From contig ARYC01000407.1 in the NCBI GenBank assembly GCA_000711775.1, positions 1 through 64,000 on the forward strand: a DNA stretch of 64,000 nucleotides, read 5' to 3'. Source of the stretch: Oxytricha trifallax (taxonomy: Eukaryota > Ciliophora > Spirotrichea > Sporadotrichida > Oxytrichidae). The position numbers and the translations under genes were made by a program. Below the pieces are notes generated by a model, which was given only the letters and a program-made list of their open reading frames with translations, did no database searches and was not told the DNA's origin. This document shows, piece after piece, positions 46,555 to 58,244 of the stretch. The first letter of the stretch is position 1, and the number at the start of each line of letters is the position of its first letter.

Positions 46555-48320
46555 TCTTTTTACCTGAATAATAAGAAGCCGCTTATTTACCAGAATATTT
46601 TCTCATATCTTTAACATCAATCTTTTGTTAAGGAGTAAGGAAAAGACTTGCAGCGCTGTTTGCACTCCACTTTTGATTAAAAGCCTCAATCAAATCAAGG
46701 CACTCTGTATTGTTTAAGAATTTCTTAATTAATTTATGCTAGGGAAATATATTTAAATTAGGATAATTAATTAACTACAATTATTTTTTTACAATAGTTG
46801 AAGTAAAAAATTACTAATTTAAAGGATCTTGAACTCATTCAATAGTCTATTCAATTTGCCTAGACTTTATATTTAGTAGTAATTTATCCTGGAAGTGAGT
46901 TACTAAAAAATTGTAATAGTAGCATCTAAATTATATGAAGTTGCCGCTCAGGATTTGCAATAAAATTTCAATAATACAGTTCAGCAAATTGTTATTATAT
47001 CAATCGTACGACCTCAGTATTTTTTTTAATTGGACTACTTTACCTGCCAATATTTAAAATAAAATGTTTTTAACTTACTTTTTTCTGATTTCAATTGGAT
47101 TCCTTCAATAATAAAAATTGTACTAATAATTTAAATCCAAATTTATAATAGCGTCTCTCAGATACATATCGGCGTCAATGTTACATTGAAGAATTTCGTC
47201 AAATTCCCTCATCATAGCATCAAAATCATCGAAATCGACAAGTTGCTAAAGTGTTAATAGTTGTGAGTTTTGGTCTTCGGATTGTTCTTTGAAGTATGAC
47301 ATCAATCATATTTGATTAAATAAAAGGCAAATCTTAAAACAATGGCATTAAAATACTAATATTGAATGATTTGACACTTAATAACTTTCTAATTTCTTCG
47401 TAGTTGTATCTCATAGTAGCGAGTTCAGCTTCAACAACTTAAATTGATTGTTAAATTTCTTAAATGACAACTTGCTTAGCAGCTGGGAATTGAGCTTGTG
47501 CTTGAACGGTAACTTACTCAACTTGATTGAGATACATATCGACTTGTTTCTTCTCTAGGTCGGTAAGAGTGATGGCGAAAAGTGATGTAAGTATTATAAT
47601 TTAATTAAAAAATAAACTTTTGGCTCTGGGGAAGTATCCTTTCTATACAAATATGTATATGTTCCATTTTGTAGTCGAATAGAATTTTTATGCAGAATGA
47701 AAATGACAATTAAAAATAATTCATTATGCAAACAATAATATTTATAATCGAATCAGTTCTTTATAGCTAAAAATATTTAAAATTCTTCATTAAAAAAATC
47801 AATTTTATACAAAAATTAAATAACATTGAGTTTAATATATTTATTTACATAAGTATTAAATATTATTGAGGTTATTGTTTTGAAATAAAATCGATTAAAT
47901 AATGAATCTTAAAGCAATTACTTGAGGAATAAAAAAGCTGAATATCTGACTAGATACATGAAAAATTAAGAAGATATTTTAAGGATAAGAATTCTTATTA
48001 ATTATTTATATTTTGAATTTAAGGGATGATTCTATAGTTTATTAATAAATATAAATGCCTTATAAGTGGCCATAGCTAAGCAACATCGTTAGAGCGTTCC
48101 ATAATTATATTACTTAAAGTGAAAATTTACAAGACTGTAATTAAGATGTTACCAATTAGGGTAAGGATTAATCTACACATCCAAACTTTTTTATAAGTTT
48201 GCTGAGGATAGCGTTAATTTAATCAAGATAGATGTCACATTCCTTGGGATCAATAGAAATATCAGTTGATGCTTCAGCTTTATTAGCGCATTTAAAATAA
48301 TAACCTCTCATGATTCATTG
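46555..48320 (-). CDS. Repeat unit of modular protein
   Basis: Modules N to C: D (48,315-48,175, K-E-C-D-I-Y-L-D-Q-I-N-A-I-L-S-K-L-I), A (47,590-47,370, A-I-T-L-T-D-L-E-K-K-Q-V-D-M-Y-L-N-Q, then Y-N-Y-E-E-I-R-K-L-L), B (47,305-47,150, Y-F-K-E-Q-S-E-D-Q-N-S-Q-L-L-T-L) and C (46,725-46,560, F-N-Q-K-W-S-A-N-S-A-A-S-L-F-L-T). The gaps (47,600-48,175 and 46,730-47,145) are AT-rich and IES-like. Each module sits in its own block, so block borders and module borders largely coincide. Confidence 0.6.
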
Positions 48321-49544
48321 CTATGAATATAATAGAGTAAACGTAGATTTTATTTAGGACTGTAGTATATCTTATAGATTTGAAGTTATATTTCAAACAA
48401 ATCTTTCATATTAATCTTTATCTTACATTTAGATGATCTTTGCTTTCTGTTGTAGTTTATGTTGAATTTTCTATTTCTCTCTCAATAGGAAAAAGAAATA
48501 GATTATCATCTCTACTATCATCTTAACTTCATCACAAACAACTTTTTGATTAAATAACTAAAAGTCACATTTATTGATTATTTTTTTCAATTAAGTTAAA
48601 AGTAAGAAATATTTTTCATATTAAATGAGACTATTGCAGCTGCCTCTAAAATTCTACCATAACTTAGTCATTATTTCACTTCTTTATGATTAAGATTTAT
48701 CTGATTAAGCAAGTGAATATAAAATCAGAATTGATTTATCTTTAAAACGCGCAAAGATACAGCCATTTTAAGAACATAAAAAAATTAGTTGTATATTCTT
48801 TTTAAATCTTGAATTTTAAAATAGGATTAATAACAATAATTTTTTGAACATTTAGATAAAATCTCTACCTCTTATCTTTTTAATTCTATAAATCCATGAT
48901 AAATAACTCTATTATATAAAGATTTAGCATAATTTAGTATTTAACTTCATATCTTTATACATTCCGGAACTCATATAGCTCTTTCACACCCTTAGTCAAA
49001 ACATTGAGTTTCTCATTTAAACAGGTGATTATATAAATTTTTCAATAAAGTCATCTTATATTACCTCACCCTAGAATAACTCCATCTAGTTTATAGTAGT
49101 TTAAGAGTTAACTATTTTTATCTCTCTCTCTCTTTATTTTATGATAATTGGCAATCTCATTTTATCCTAGTCATTTTTTATAGATAGCTGATTGAATGTA
49201 CCTTAAAAGCTAAAATGAGATTGACTTATTAACTTATCAATTTGCATAAGTTTTTATATTAATTCTTAAGAGATATTGCATTTAGCATGCAAAACTTTAC
49301 ATTTAATGCAAAGTTTATAGTTATTTACTAGTTATTACAGTGAAAATACTATAAATTAGAAATCTAATACTTTGTAAGAAGATTAACATGGTCTTTAGAA
49401 GCTGATATGTTCAGTTATAATAAGTATTCAATGTTTGAGTTATTATTAAATTATAGAAAAATTTAAAGAAAATTATTATCTGCCCCAGTCAGAGGACCAT
49501 TGCCCAATTTTTTAATAAGTTGACATAATCTTTTTCAAAGCAAA
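48321..49544. other. Long AT-rich gap inside the modular locus
   Basis: About 1.2 kb without coding signal between two repeat units. Only simple A/T-rich runs and a short ctctctctc tract (about 49,123) were seen. It is probably germline-limited DNA. Confidence 0.45.
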
Positions 49545-51400
49545 AATAATTATTTATAGCAAGTGAGGTTGTGGGGTTTTAATTCATAATAGTTAGTCCA
49601 TGCAATTGCAATATCTTCACCAATATATGTTCTAAACATATCAACACCATTTTGTTGATCTTCAGTCAAGGCAAGACTCAAGGGACCAGTTTGCCATTTC
49701 TTTTAGAAATTTTCAAGAAGAGTGAAGCATTCGTTATAAAAGAGTTTTAATAGATAGAATTAGTAAATATAAATTAATAATAATGTCTCTTAGACCTGCG
49801 CCATATTCATCTTGGCATTGAAGAAGCTCGTCAAGATCCTGCAATTGAAGTTCTAAGTCTGAAAGGGATATAACTTGTTCAAGAGTAAGGAGATTTGAGT
49901 TAGGGTCAGCTGATTGCTCTTTGAAATAAGCCATCAATCAATATTCATAGTTTAATAACATTAAAAAGAAATAAAGTCTTAAGTCTTTCGTTTTTGAATG
50001 ATTTGACTCCAAGGAGCTTTCTGATTTAATCATTGTATTACTTCATGGTTGCCAACTCGGCTTCAGCAATTTGAAGTACTTCTTAAGCCTTTGACATAGC
50101 AGTTTGCTTTACAACTGGGAATTGAGCTTAGGCTTAAGCGGTGACTTGTTGGGCTTGGTTTAAGTATTGATTAACTTGTTGTTTCTCGAGATCAGTAAGT
50201 GTTATAGAGAAAAGACTGTTAAGTCAAATATAAACTACTATAAATTTTTTTGTATTACGGAAACAACCTCCTCCCAAAAGCAGGCTTTTATTCGTAATTT
50301 ATAATAAATTTTACTAAAAAATGAGTAAAAAATTAATTATTGTGCAATTAACTAGTATGTTTGAAGATTTTGTCATAATTCCTTAGATTAATAAAAAATC
50401 AATTAACCCAATCAATTTGAATTTTAATAAGATTTTTTTTAAAAATTTAGAACACTTTAATAAAATTAAGAAGTTTTAGGTTAATTTTTTACTAAATAAT
50501 AAAATAGATTATTGATGTTATTCCTTAATATAAAGAATTTTTTTTATATTATTTTTGTTGTTAATATTGCTAAAGATATCTAACTGAAAGCTAAACAGAA
50601 TACTATTTGAATTATATCAAAACATATTATTAAGCATCTCAAAATTAGCATAAATATTAAATAAATAAAATTTTTTGGTTTAATTGTTGTTTAAATTTAT
50701 AATAAAAACCAGGAAAAAATGATGCTTTAAAATTATATTACTCCCGAAAAGAAGTGGACGTAAAGGGGGTCATTTCAGATCCAGGGATACATTCCGTCCG
50801 TAAGTAGGACAAGAATACATGATACAAAACCCCAGGAATGTTTTATGAGAAGATCTAATGACTATAATCGCTCTCTAAACTGAAAAATGGCAATACGCGA
50901 AAATTTTATTGTATTTTAACCATTGATTTGTTTTTTTTCATTTTAATTTACTCTTGTCTTCTTTGATATAAATCGATCAAAACTACTGAATTTGTTATTA
51001 AAATTTATCAAAATCAGTGTTAAATATTATTAAACAAATAATATTATATTTTCCTACATCTCATATATTTATATTATCATATTAAAAGCTACTAGTAATA
51101 TTATAGCTATTTAAACATTTAATAAACTAAAATTTTAACATACTTTTAAAACAAAAATTAAATCAAATAACTTATTTTTAATTGTTTTTAATAAAATATT
51201 GATTTTGAAATTCTATTTGACCTCAAAATTTTTAAATTCTATGATTAAAAAATAAATTCTAATATTTAGGGAAAGAAAACTTTAAACTAGCCAATCTTTT
51301 TATAAGTCCATTGAGCAATTCTATCACTTTATCAGAGTAGACTTCACATTCATTAAGATCTTCCATTGTTTTTACATCATTAAGGCATTTAAAACACATA
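49545..51400 (-). CDS. Repeat unit of modular protein
   Basis: Modules N to C: D (51,395-51,280, N-E-C-E-V-Y-S-D-K-V-I-E-L-L-N), A (50,220-49,985, S-I-T-L-T-D-L-E-K-Q-Q-V-N-Q-Y-L-N-Q, then N-D-Q-I-R-K-L-L-G-V-K-S-F), B (49,935-49,790, Y-F-K-E-Q-S-A-D-P-N-S-N-L-L-T-L) and C (49,740-49,560, F-Q-K-K-W-Q-T-G-P-L-S-L-A-L-T-E-D-Q). A about 1 kb gap (50,225-51,280) between D and A holds no coding signal. This is the best conserved of the units. Confidence 0.6.
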
Positions 51401-51847
51401 AATAAACAGTTCAATTTAATTATAGTGTTCAAAAAATAGTAGGTTAAAAATGGGCTGTTATAGCGGATAGTAAAAAAATTGAGATATTAATGCAAGTTTG
51501 CTTAATGTTAAATTCTAAGTTTATTTATTATAAACAATTTTTATCTAATTATCTTTATACTATAATTAGAACTGACCTCTCTATAGTAGTTCAAGTATAT
51601 AAAATAATATAAACTAAGGGTAAATGGAACTAATATGGTAATTAACTTAAGTATCATCTAAATTATATAGGCACGTTTACTAATTGAATATGATTGCCTT
51701 TCAAATTAATTAGATATCTCTCTTGTTTCTTACAAAGAAAGACAAAATGGCAGGTTGTTATTTTATTACTCTATTGAATATTTTTTTAAATATTTTTATA
51801 ATGGAGAATAAGTTTTACCAGCCTTAAAATATATTTGTGAATACTAA
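51401..51847. other. AT-rich spacer
   Basis: No supported feature lies between the rightmost D module of this group and the small TIR element. Confidence 0.4.
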
Positions 51848-51849
51848 TA

Positions 51850-52117
51850 AAACCCCATAGTTCAATTAATACTCGAAGATTGTGGTAATGAACAATTAAA
51901 TTATAAATTAATTATAATTGGCGTATAATTTTGATGTTTAGGCTAATTATAAATCTAAAATACTATTGGCTCGATTAATAGTTTTTATAAAATAAACCAA
52001 TTATGGTGCGTTAAATTGATTTTAGCCTAATTATATATAAATACAGCCAATAATAATTAATTTTTACGTAATTGGTCATTACCCCAATCTTCGTGTCTTA
52101 ATTAATCTATGGGGTTT
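51850..52117. mobile_element. MITE-like element with AAACCCC ends and TA flanks
   Basis: The left end aaaccccatag and the right end ctatggggttt are inverted copies. The match continues with interruptions for about 45 bp (aattaatactcgaagattg against aattaagacacgaagattg). TA flanks both sides (51,848-51,849 and 52,118-52,119), fitting a Tc1/mariner-type TA duplication. The 268 bp interior has no coding frame and contains further imperfect inverted repeats. The CCCC-bearing tip resembles the telomere-like ends of TBEs, but the rest differs. Confidence 0.65.
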
Positions 52118-52119
52118 TA

Positions 52120-53090
52120 GATTCCTGAACAATGTATTAATTTTAACCCTGGATTATGACTATGAAAGACAATCTATTTAGATTAAATCTAATTCTATAG
52201 TCTAAGTGAGAGAATATAATATTTAAGAATAATTACACAAAATTAATATATGGGCTCAGTTATTTTAAATCATATTTATCCTGAGTTTTGAACTTAAATT
52301 TAATAATATTATACTTAACAATTAGATTTTGTTCTAACATTGAAAAAAGATGCTGTAATTGATTCATTTTAAGTTTGAGTAGATCAAATTTCCCTTTAAA
52401 ATCTCATAAATAAAAAACTATAAAAATAAAGTATTAGAACTCAATAATTCAAACGAGTTTAGTGCTAATAATACTATATTAAATAAAAAGTATTTAGTAC
52501 TAATTTTAATGGAATTAAGTTGATAAAATAGGAACTTTCTGATTGAAGTTTGTTACATCTTCTTTACTTATTCTTACCAAAATAATTTTCTATAAATTTT
52601 CATTTAAACAGTAAATTTGTAATTATCAAAATAAGGATCCAGTATTCTCGAAATTATAATTTAATATTCATTTGAAAGTTAAAAAACAACTATATCTCTA
52701 TCAATATTTATCACATGGACATAATGCCTTTTACAGACTAGCATTAATGAGTAAAAATTGCTTCAATCAATACTTTATTTAGACTACTTAAATTTTAACT
52801 CTATATAATACATTAATATGGTAATTCTCGAAATTATCCAAATTTCTGTATTCCATTTTACATATAGTTTTAGATACAGAATTATGTATTTTTAATCAAT
52901 TATAGAATATCCATTTAACTATGGAAGTTACAATATATTGAAATCATCAAAATATTTCCTATAAAAAGAGATACCATTAAATTATTCTTTAAAACTAAAT
53001 ACTATATGATAAATTTTGAAAAATAATGACGTTTAACTTATTGACACCGAAATTACAAACTAATTATGATTTATAATAAGAAATTGATAA
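52120..53090. other. AT-rich stretch
   Basis: No supported gene or repeat. Confidence 0.4.
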
Positions 53091-53099
53091 ATTTAATCA

Positions 53100-53345
53100 A
53101 AAACTTAATATATTAAAAAGTATTCGTATAGATCAGACGCAGGTGGAGATAGAGCACTCACTTAAAATGTAAGTTACAAAAGACATATCTTTAATTTTTA
53201 TTTTTTAGTGGTCCTACCTGGTAAGACCACAGGTGCAGCTAGACTGGTGCTTCGCAAAGTGACAGAGAGGAGACTTAGAAGACTTTAACGATATTGATGA
53301 TGAAGATGAAGACGATTAAGAAGAAGACTAAACTAAATTAGAGAG
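53100..53345 (+). CDS. Possible coding fragments with acidic tail, unknown
   Basis: Two plus-strand pieces stand out from the flanks: I-D-Q-T-Q-V-E-I-E-H-S-L-K-M (53,120-53,165) and, after a short gap, a piece from about 53,210 ending in a strongly acidic run (F-N-D-I-D-D-E-D-E-D-D-Q-E-E-D). A TGA lies in the latter frame near 53,260. It may be the end of a small gene or stray blocks of a scrambled gene. Family not recognised. Confidence 0.3.
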
Positions 53346-54379
53346 ATTTCCATTTTTGATTAGTATAATAAGTTTTAGTTTTAATGTTAATACAATAATT
53401 ATTAATTTAAAGTTTTCCTATTATAAATCATAAATATCTACTACTATACGATAAATATAGAATGAAAGTAATTTATACCGAATCAACTTTCTAACAAGCT
53501 TCCAGAAATAACCACAAAACTGCTTTATAATTTATGCTTTTGTGAGAAATTTTTTCTTAGATAATTAATTGAAAAAGCTCACAACAAGCGATACATTATT
53601 TCTTCAAATGAAAAGAATACAATAAAATTGGCTATAATTGCTTAAAAAGTATACCTTTGTTTTTAATATCTTTGAATCATAATTTTTATAAGGAAGCCAG
53701 GGACAGTATATTTTATAAGTAAATAAATAATATCACAAACTAAAAGTTTAATTCATCATTTTCATCATTGAGTTACAAAGAAAATTTATAAAGAGATTAA
53801 AAACCAATGAAATAATTTTAAAGTTACACCTGTCTCAAGAGAAGAAATTCTTTTCGTAATCAACTAAAACCATAAGAAGAAATAAATATAAACCAATTTA
53901 TTTTTAGATCTTACTTAATTTGTGGAAATTATTTAGACAAGATCTTCTTATAACATTCTTCTTAATCTTACAAATTTTTTGGAACTACAATCACTCTTTT
54001 TATATGCTTAACATGATTCATATGTATTTGTTCGAACCAAGACACACCTCTACTACTCAGTATAAATAAAGATACCCCTGTGTTTCCTCCCTTCACACCA
54101 GCCTATACACCCTTCCCCACCCTATATAACCTTTTTGATATTTGAGTTTTTATCCCACCCAGTGAATCTAATTCAATCACGACTTTAATCGTTAAATTCA
54201 CTATATTTTCTGACATTTTTTCCCACAAATTCATATAAAATTGAACATATATTCAAATTATAAAAGAATTTAAGAATAAAAATTCTATTGAATATTTTCA
54301 ATATATTTTCTTTATTTGAAAATATAAACATCTTAAAAGAACTTCATTCGTCATATAATATTTTTTTTTAAAAAAATAA
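53346..54379. other. AT-rich stretch
   Basis: A C-richer patch near 54,050-54,130 (several cccctgtgtttcc-type words) carries no frame. Nothing else is supported. Confidence 0.4.
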
Positions 54380-55449
54380 TATTGTTAAAATAGATAAAAT
54401 AGGAAATTTGAGAAATATAAATAAACATAAAATATATAATTAATTATAACTGTCATGAATTAGGAGTGTGCCTAATGCTAATTTAAATTTAAAATCTATT
54501 AATTAATTAAATTAAACAATTATATTTAGTGGGCAGGTGGGCAGGCAGGGTCCTAAGCAGCCCACTTTTGTAAATACATATATATTTATATTAAAATGCA
54601 AAGTTTATTAGAGATGCGCAGGCTGCTAATGGAGTCAACGTGCACGAGACCACCAAGCCGGATACACAAATAACTACGATAACACTTTCTCCTCCTGGAT
54701 CCTTGATCAAGAACTCAAATGCACCGTCAGTTAGCAGGTCGGTTGTAACAGCATGAGTACGCGCAAAACTAATGATCTCTGGTTGAACGCTATCTATAGA
54801 GCTGGTTAGATACAAACATGATACTTACTGTAACAATAGACGCCGTAATCTTTATAATGCTCGGGACATTCTTCAACACATTCTTTGGTATCAATAACAA
54901 TGAAGTTAGTTGGGGTATCGCAAACACATTCGTCGTCTTCAAGGTTTGTACCATCAGAACTGCAAGAGAGACATTTATCATCACAATCGGTGCAAAGACC
55001 ATCTCCAGGGTTTCCGTTTTGCTTAGCTGGGCAGGCATCGCAGATTTCAGTCTCTGTATCGAGGAGCTAGTTAGTTGGACATCTGGTACATACATCTGCA
55101 TCTGTTGCGTCACAACCAGCACAGCTTAGCCCTTTAAGAGCACCAGGACCGTAGACTTAAGCAGCGCCGGAGGAAGGGTCTCATGCACGTTGACTCCATT
55201 AGCAGCCTGCGCATCTCTAATAAACTTTGCATTTTAATATAAATATATATGTATTTACAAAAGTGGGCTGCTTAGGACCCTGCCTGCCCACCTGCCCACT
55301 AAATATAATTGTTTAATTTAATTAATTAATAGATTTTAAATTTAAATTAGCATTAGGCACACTCCTAATTCATGACAGTTATAATTAATTATATATTTTA
55401 TGTTTATTTATATTTCTCAAATTTCCTATTTTTATCTATTTTAACAATA
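54380..55449. repeat. Large inverted repeat: 273 bp arms around a 524 bp centre
   Basis: The left arm (54,380-54,652) and right arm (55,177-55,449) are nearly identical reverse complements, with about two or three differences in 273 bases. The arms include a GC-rich hairpin-forming patch (gtgggcaggtgggcagg ... cagcccac). The inner part of each arm carries the last coding bases of the Cys-rich gene, so the right arm is an inverted duplicate of that gene's 3' end and its flank. Confidence 0.88.
54595..55180 (-). CDS. 3' part of a Cys-rich (furin-like) surface protein
   Basis: Minus strand: G-P-G-A-L-K-G-L-S-C-A-G-C-D-A-T-D-A, D-V-C-T-R-C-P, E-I-C-D-A-C-P, L-C-T-D-C-D-D-K-C-L-S-C and E-C-V-E-E-C-P-E-H-Y, a chain of C-x2-C units like those of furin-type and growth-factor-receptor Cys-rich repeats. 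After a short gap (about 54,800-54,830) the frame goes on with V-T-T-D-L-L-T-D-G-A-F-E-F to a hydrophobic C-terminus (V-I-V-V-I-C-V-S-G-L-V-V) that could be a membrane span or GPI signal. No TGA is seen at the end; the frame runs into the left arm. The 5' part is not next to it on the right, where the sequence turns into the inverted arm. Confidence 0.6.
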
Positions 55450-56389
55450 ATAATTAATTTACTTCTTAAAATATTATTCCTAATTTCAAATGATCTATCT
55501 ACAAGAATTAAAATGTTATATGTTACTTTTTTTTCTCGAATAATTGTCAAAGAAATTGATTAAAAATATTTATATTAAAAAAATATAAGCATAATAATTA
55601 ATCTTATATTTTTAAAGAAATTCTTTTACTATTTTGATCTAAGTTCTATAATTCTATGATATTGTGTCAAAAAAGCTCTATGGATATAACGAATTTAATA
55701 AAATAGTATAATTTATTTAACTAAGAAAGTCCTGATTGGGTTAGATTCATCTCTTGTAAAAAAATTATATTTAAAAAAATGTATTTACATGGTGTGTGAC
55801 GGTGTCTCGGTTCAGGGTGGGGAGGAGAATGAGGAGTAGTCTATTGTTGGGAGGATTTGGAGTGTTATTCCGGTTTGAACATGTATTTATACGCAATCAT
55901 ACATTAGCCGATATTGCAAAAGTAACTTGAAGTTATTGTTAAAAAATTAATTTAACCTTTTGTCGATAAATGCTAGTAACAGTATTTGGAGAGATATGGA
56001 TGTCAAGATATATCGATGAAGCATATGATTTAGCGTTTAAAGAGGAAGCATGACCATCCATTTACTATTAAAGTTATGGAGGTAGTCTTTAAGGTACCAA
56101 GATACTATTGATTACTAATAAGAATTAAATTTAGCACGTCTCTATCATAAAATTTTAGCATTTGTTCATAAATTAAGGCACTAATTTGGCGTGATTTATA
56201 TAATTCAATTAAAATACTACGCTTAGAGAAAAACTTAAATAATTTATTATCATAAGCAGATCTTAACTTCCCTTATATTTCTTTTTTTTACAAATCAAAA
56301 TGATTCTTTAAGAGCTCTTTTAAGATTCCATCTATACCTTAAATTAAATAAATAAAATATTAAGAGGTCTTAAGGTTTGATTCGAAATA
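55450..56389. other. AT-rich stretch with one G-rich patch
   Basis: Near 55,790-55,870 a G-rich patch (ggtgggg aggagaatgagg type) interrupts AT-rich sequence. No gene is supported on either strand. Confidence 0.4.
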
Positions 56390-58125
56390 TAAGGAATATT
56401 AATCTCCTACTTAATTTCCGAAAATTCCTCTATACAACTCAACTGAATCTATTTGATCTTAGGTTAAGGCAAGACTCATGATAGTTGTTGACTCCCATTT
56501 CTTTTAGAAAGCTTCAGCAAGTGCGAGACATTCGTTAAAATCAAACTTAAAACTATTAAGTTTTTTTATTATTTATAGCATCTCTCTGGCCTGCATCAGA
56601 TTCGATTTGACATTAGAAAATTTCAGCCACATCTTGCATTTAAAGTTCAAATTCTGAGAAGTTCATAACTTATTCAAGAGTAAGTAAATGTGAGTTTGGA
56701 TCAGCTGATTGCTCCTTGAAATAAGTCATCAATCAATAATTTTATATTCATAATTTCTTATGAAATCTAAGTCTATTTTGTTGAATGAGTTAATGCCAAG
56801 AAGCTCTCTGATTTAATCGTAGTTTTGTTGCATAGTGGAAAGTTCGAATTCAACAATTTGAAGAGTTTGTAGGAGTTCATTAATGATTGCTTGCTTAGCA
56901 GATGGGAGTTGAGTTCTAGCTTGGTCAGTGATTGTTTGAGCTTTGTTAAGGAATTGGTTGACCTTTAACTTTTCAGATTCATTCAACTCAATACTCATAA
57001 GTGATTCAATTAAATTAGAGTAAAAAAAGAAAGAATGTCAAACAATTAATCTTTTTGATTTGTGTGCCTTCAAAACTAAACTTAATAAAAATTATTTTCA
57101 GTCCTAAATAGCTAATGCTTGGGAATATATAATCATAATTATTGCAAGATAATAAATTATTAGATTTAGGATAGAGTTGAAAATTAATTGAGTAATTTAG
57201 TCATTTAAAATGTGGAAATTGAACTTGAAATTTATAAAATTATAGAATACTAGAAATCAAAATCAATAATAACTTTTTTGTAATCATCAAAAAAATATTC
57301 TATAAAGAAAAAACAATTTTAATAACATTTCTTGAAAGATTTAAATTTAAATAATAAGTTTACCTTTGTTTAGGTTGGTAACTTTTGGAAAACAAGGCTG
57401 TGAAGTCTATCGGCAGCTCCATGAATGATAGCTAATTTAGCAGCTCTCTCTTTTGGAGTATCAGCTTGTAAAAGAACTGGCTCAGAAATTTCAATCACAA
57501 CATCCTTGAACATTTTGTCACATTAATTATTTATTTAATAGTAGTGATAAAGGCGCTTTCCATCAATAAAATTAGAAATTTTGTCATCATAGATTGATGG
57601 GATACCGTAAAGTGAGGTGAAAGATTCAATTTGAAGGTTGTTTAAGATTTAGATGCATTCATCGAAATCTTCAACGCTGTTAGCAATTCTGCTGCAATCA
57701 TCAAAGTCAAAGATATCCTTTACTCTGTTAGCGTGGTCAATTAAATTTATAACAATGCCCTCATAACTCTATTCAAGATTAAAGTGAATATAAACTTTAC
57801 CTAGATATTTAAATATTAAGACAACAGTTGGTGAATGATAATCTCTGATGGTACCGAACTTAGACCATGCCTCATCGTAGTATTTCTCATTGAAAAGCTT
57901 GGCAAGTTTGATACATCCAATGAACTCAAGTTGTGTTGAAGCGGAGAAGTAGCATTCACTGATTTCTCTTTCAGCTTTGAATATAATACAATAATAATTA
58001 TATCAAGTTAAAATTACCTGTGATAAATTCTATTTTAAAGAATTAAGCATATGAAATGCTTGGAGTTGTAGGGTAATTTGGTCAACATTAGCAAGAGATT
58101 GAAGGCCAATATGCTCAAGGGCATT
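56390..58125 (-). CDS. Diverged unit(s) of the modular protein, upstream part
   Basis: Minus strand, N to C: 58,125-58,020 (A-L-E-H-I-G-L-Q-S-L-A-N-V-D-Q-I-T), 57,980-57,800 (E-C-Y-F-S-A-S-T-Q-L-E-F-I-G-C), 57,790-57,560 (D-D-C-S-R-I-A-N-S-V-E-D-F-D), 57,540-57,365 (A-A-K-L-A-I-I-H-G-A-A-D-R-L-H-S-L), A (57,000-56,770, S-E-K-L-K-V-N-Q-F-L-N-K-A-Q, then R-E-L-L-G-I-N-S-F), B (56,730-56,585, Y-F-K-E-Q-S-A-D-P-N-S-H-L-L-T-L) and C (56,550-56,400, F-Q-K-K-W-E-S-T-T-I-M-S-L-A-L-T). The last three match the units further left. The TBE at 58,126 interrupts this locus, so the start of the gene may lie beyond the window. Confidence 0.55.
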
Positions 58126-58199
58126 CAAAACGTCAAAACCCCTTAATGAGGTTAATAAGTGCTTTGATTTGTAGGAAATTTGTTAGGGGTTGGGGTTAT
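58126..58199 (+). repeat. TBE terminal inverted repeat (second copy)
   Basis: Matches 14,340-14,413 over its length, with gt replacing cc in the first C4 tract and a few other changes. Confidence 0.9.
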
Positions 58200-58244
58200 T
58201 AATAGGTTTTAATGTAAAATTTATAGTAAATTTATTTAATTTAA

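Noticed and set aside
50740-50830. GC-richer patch with aaaacccc near 50,820 as another TBE end
   Set aside because: There is no inverted partner, and the conserved TBE inner repeat is missing.
43297-51400. Tandem units read as a CRISPR or satellite array
   Set aside because: The repeats are protein modules at unequal kilobase spacing, diverged at the DNA level, with no constant short repeat.
54818-55129. Plus-strand hydrophobic frame of 103 codons
   Set aside because: Antisense of the Cys-rich gene; the minus strand has the regular C-x2-C pattern.
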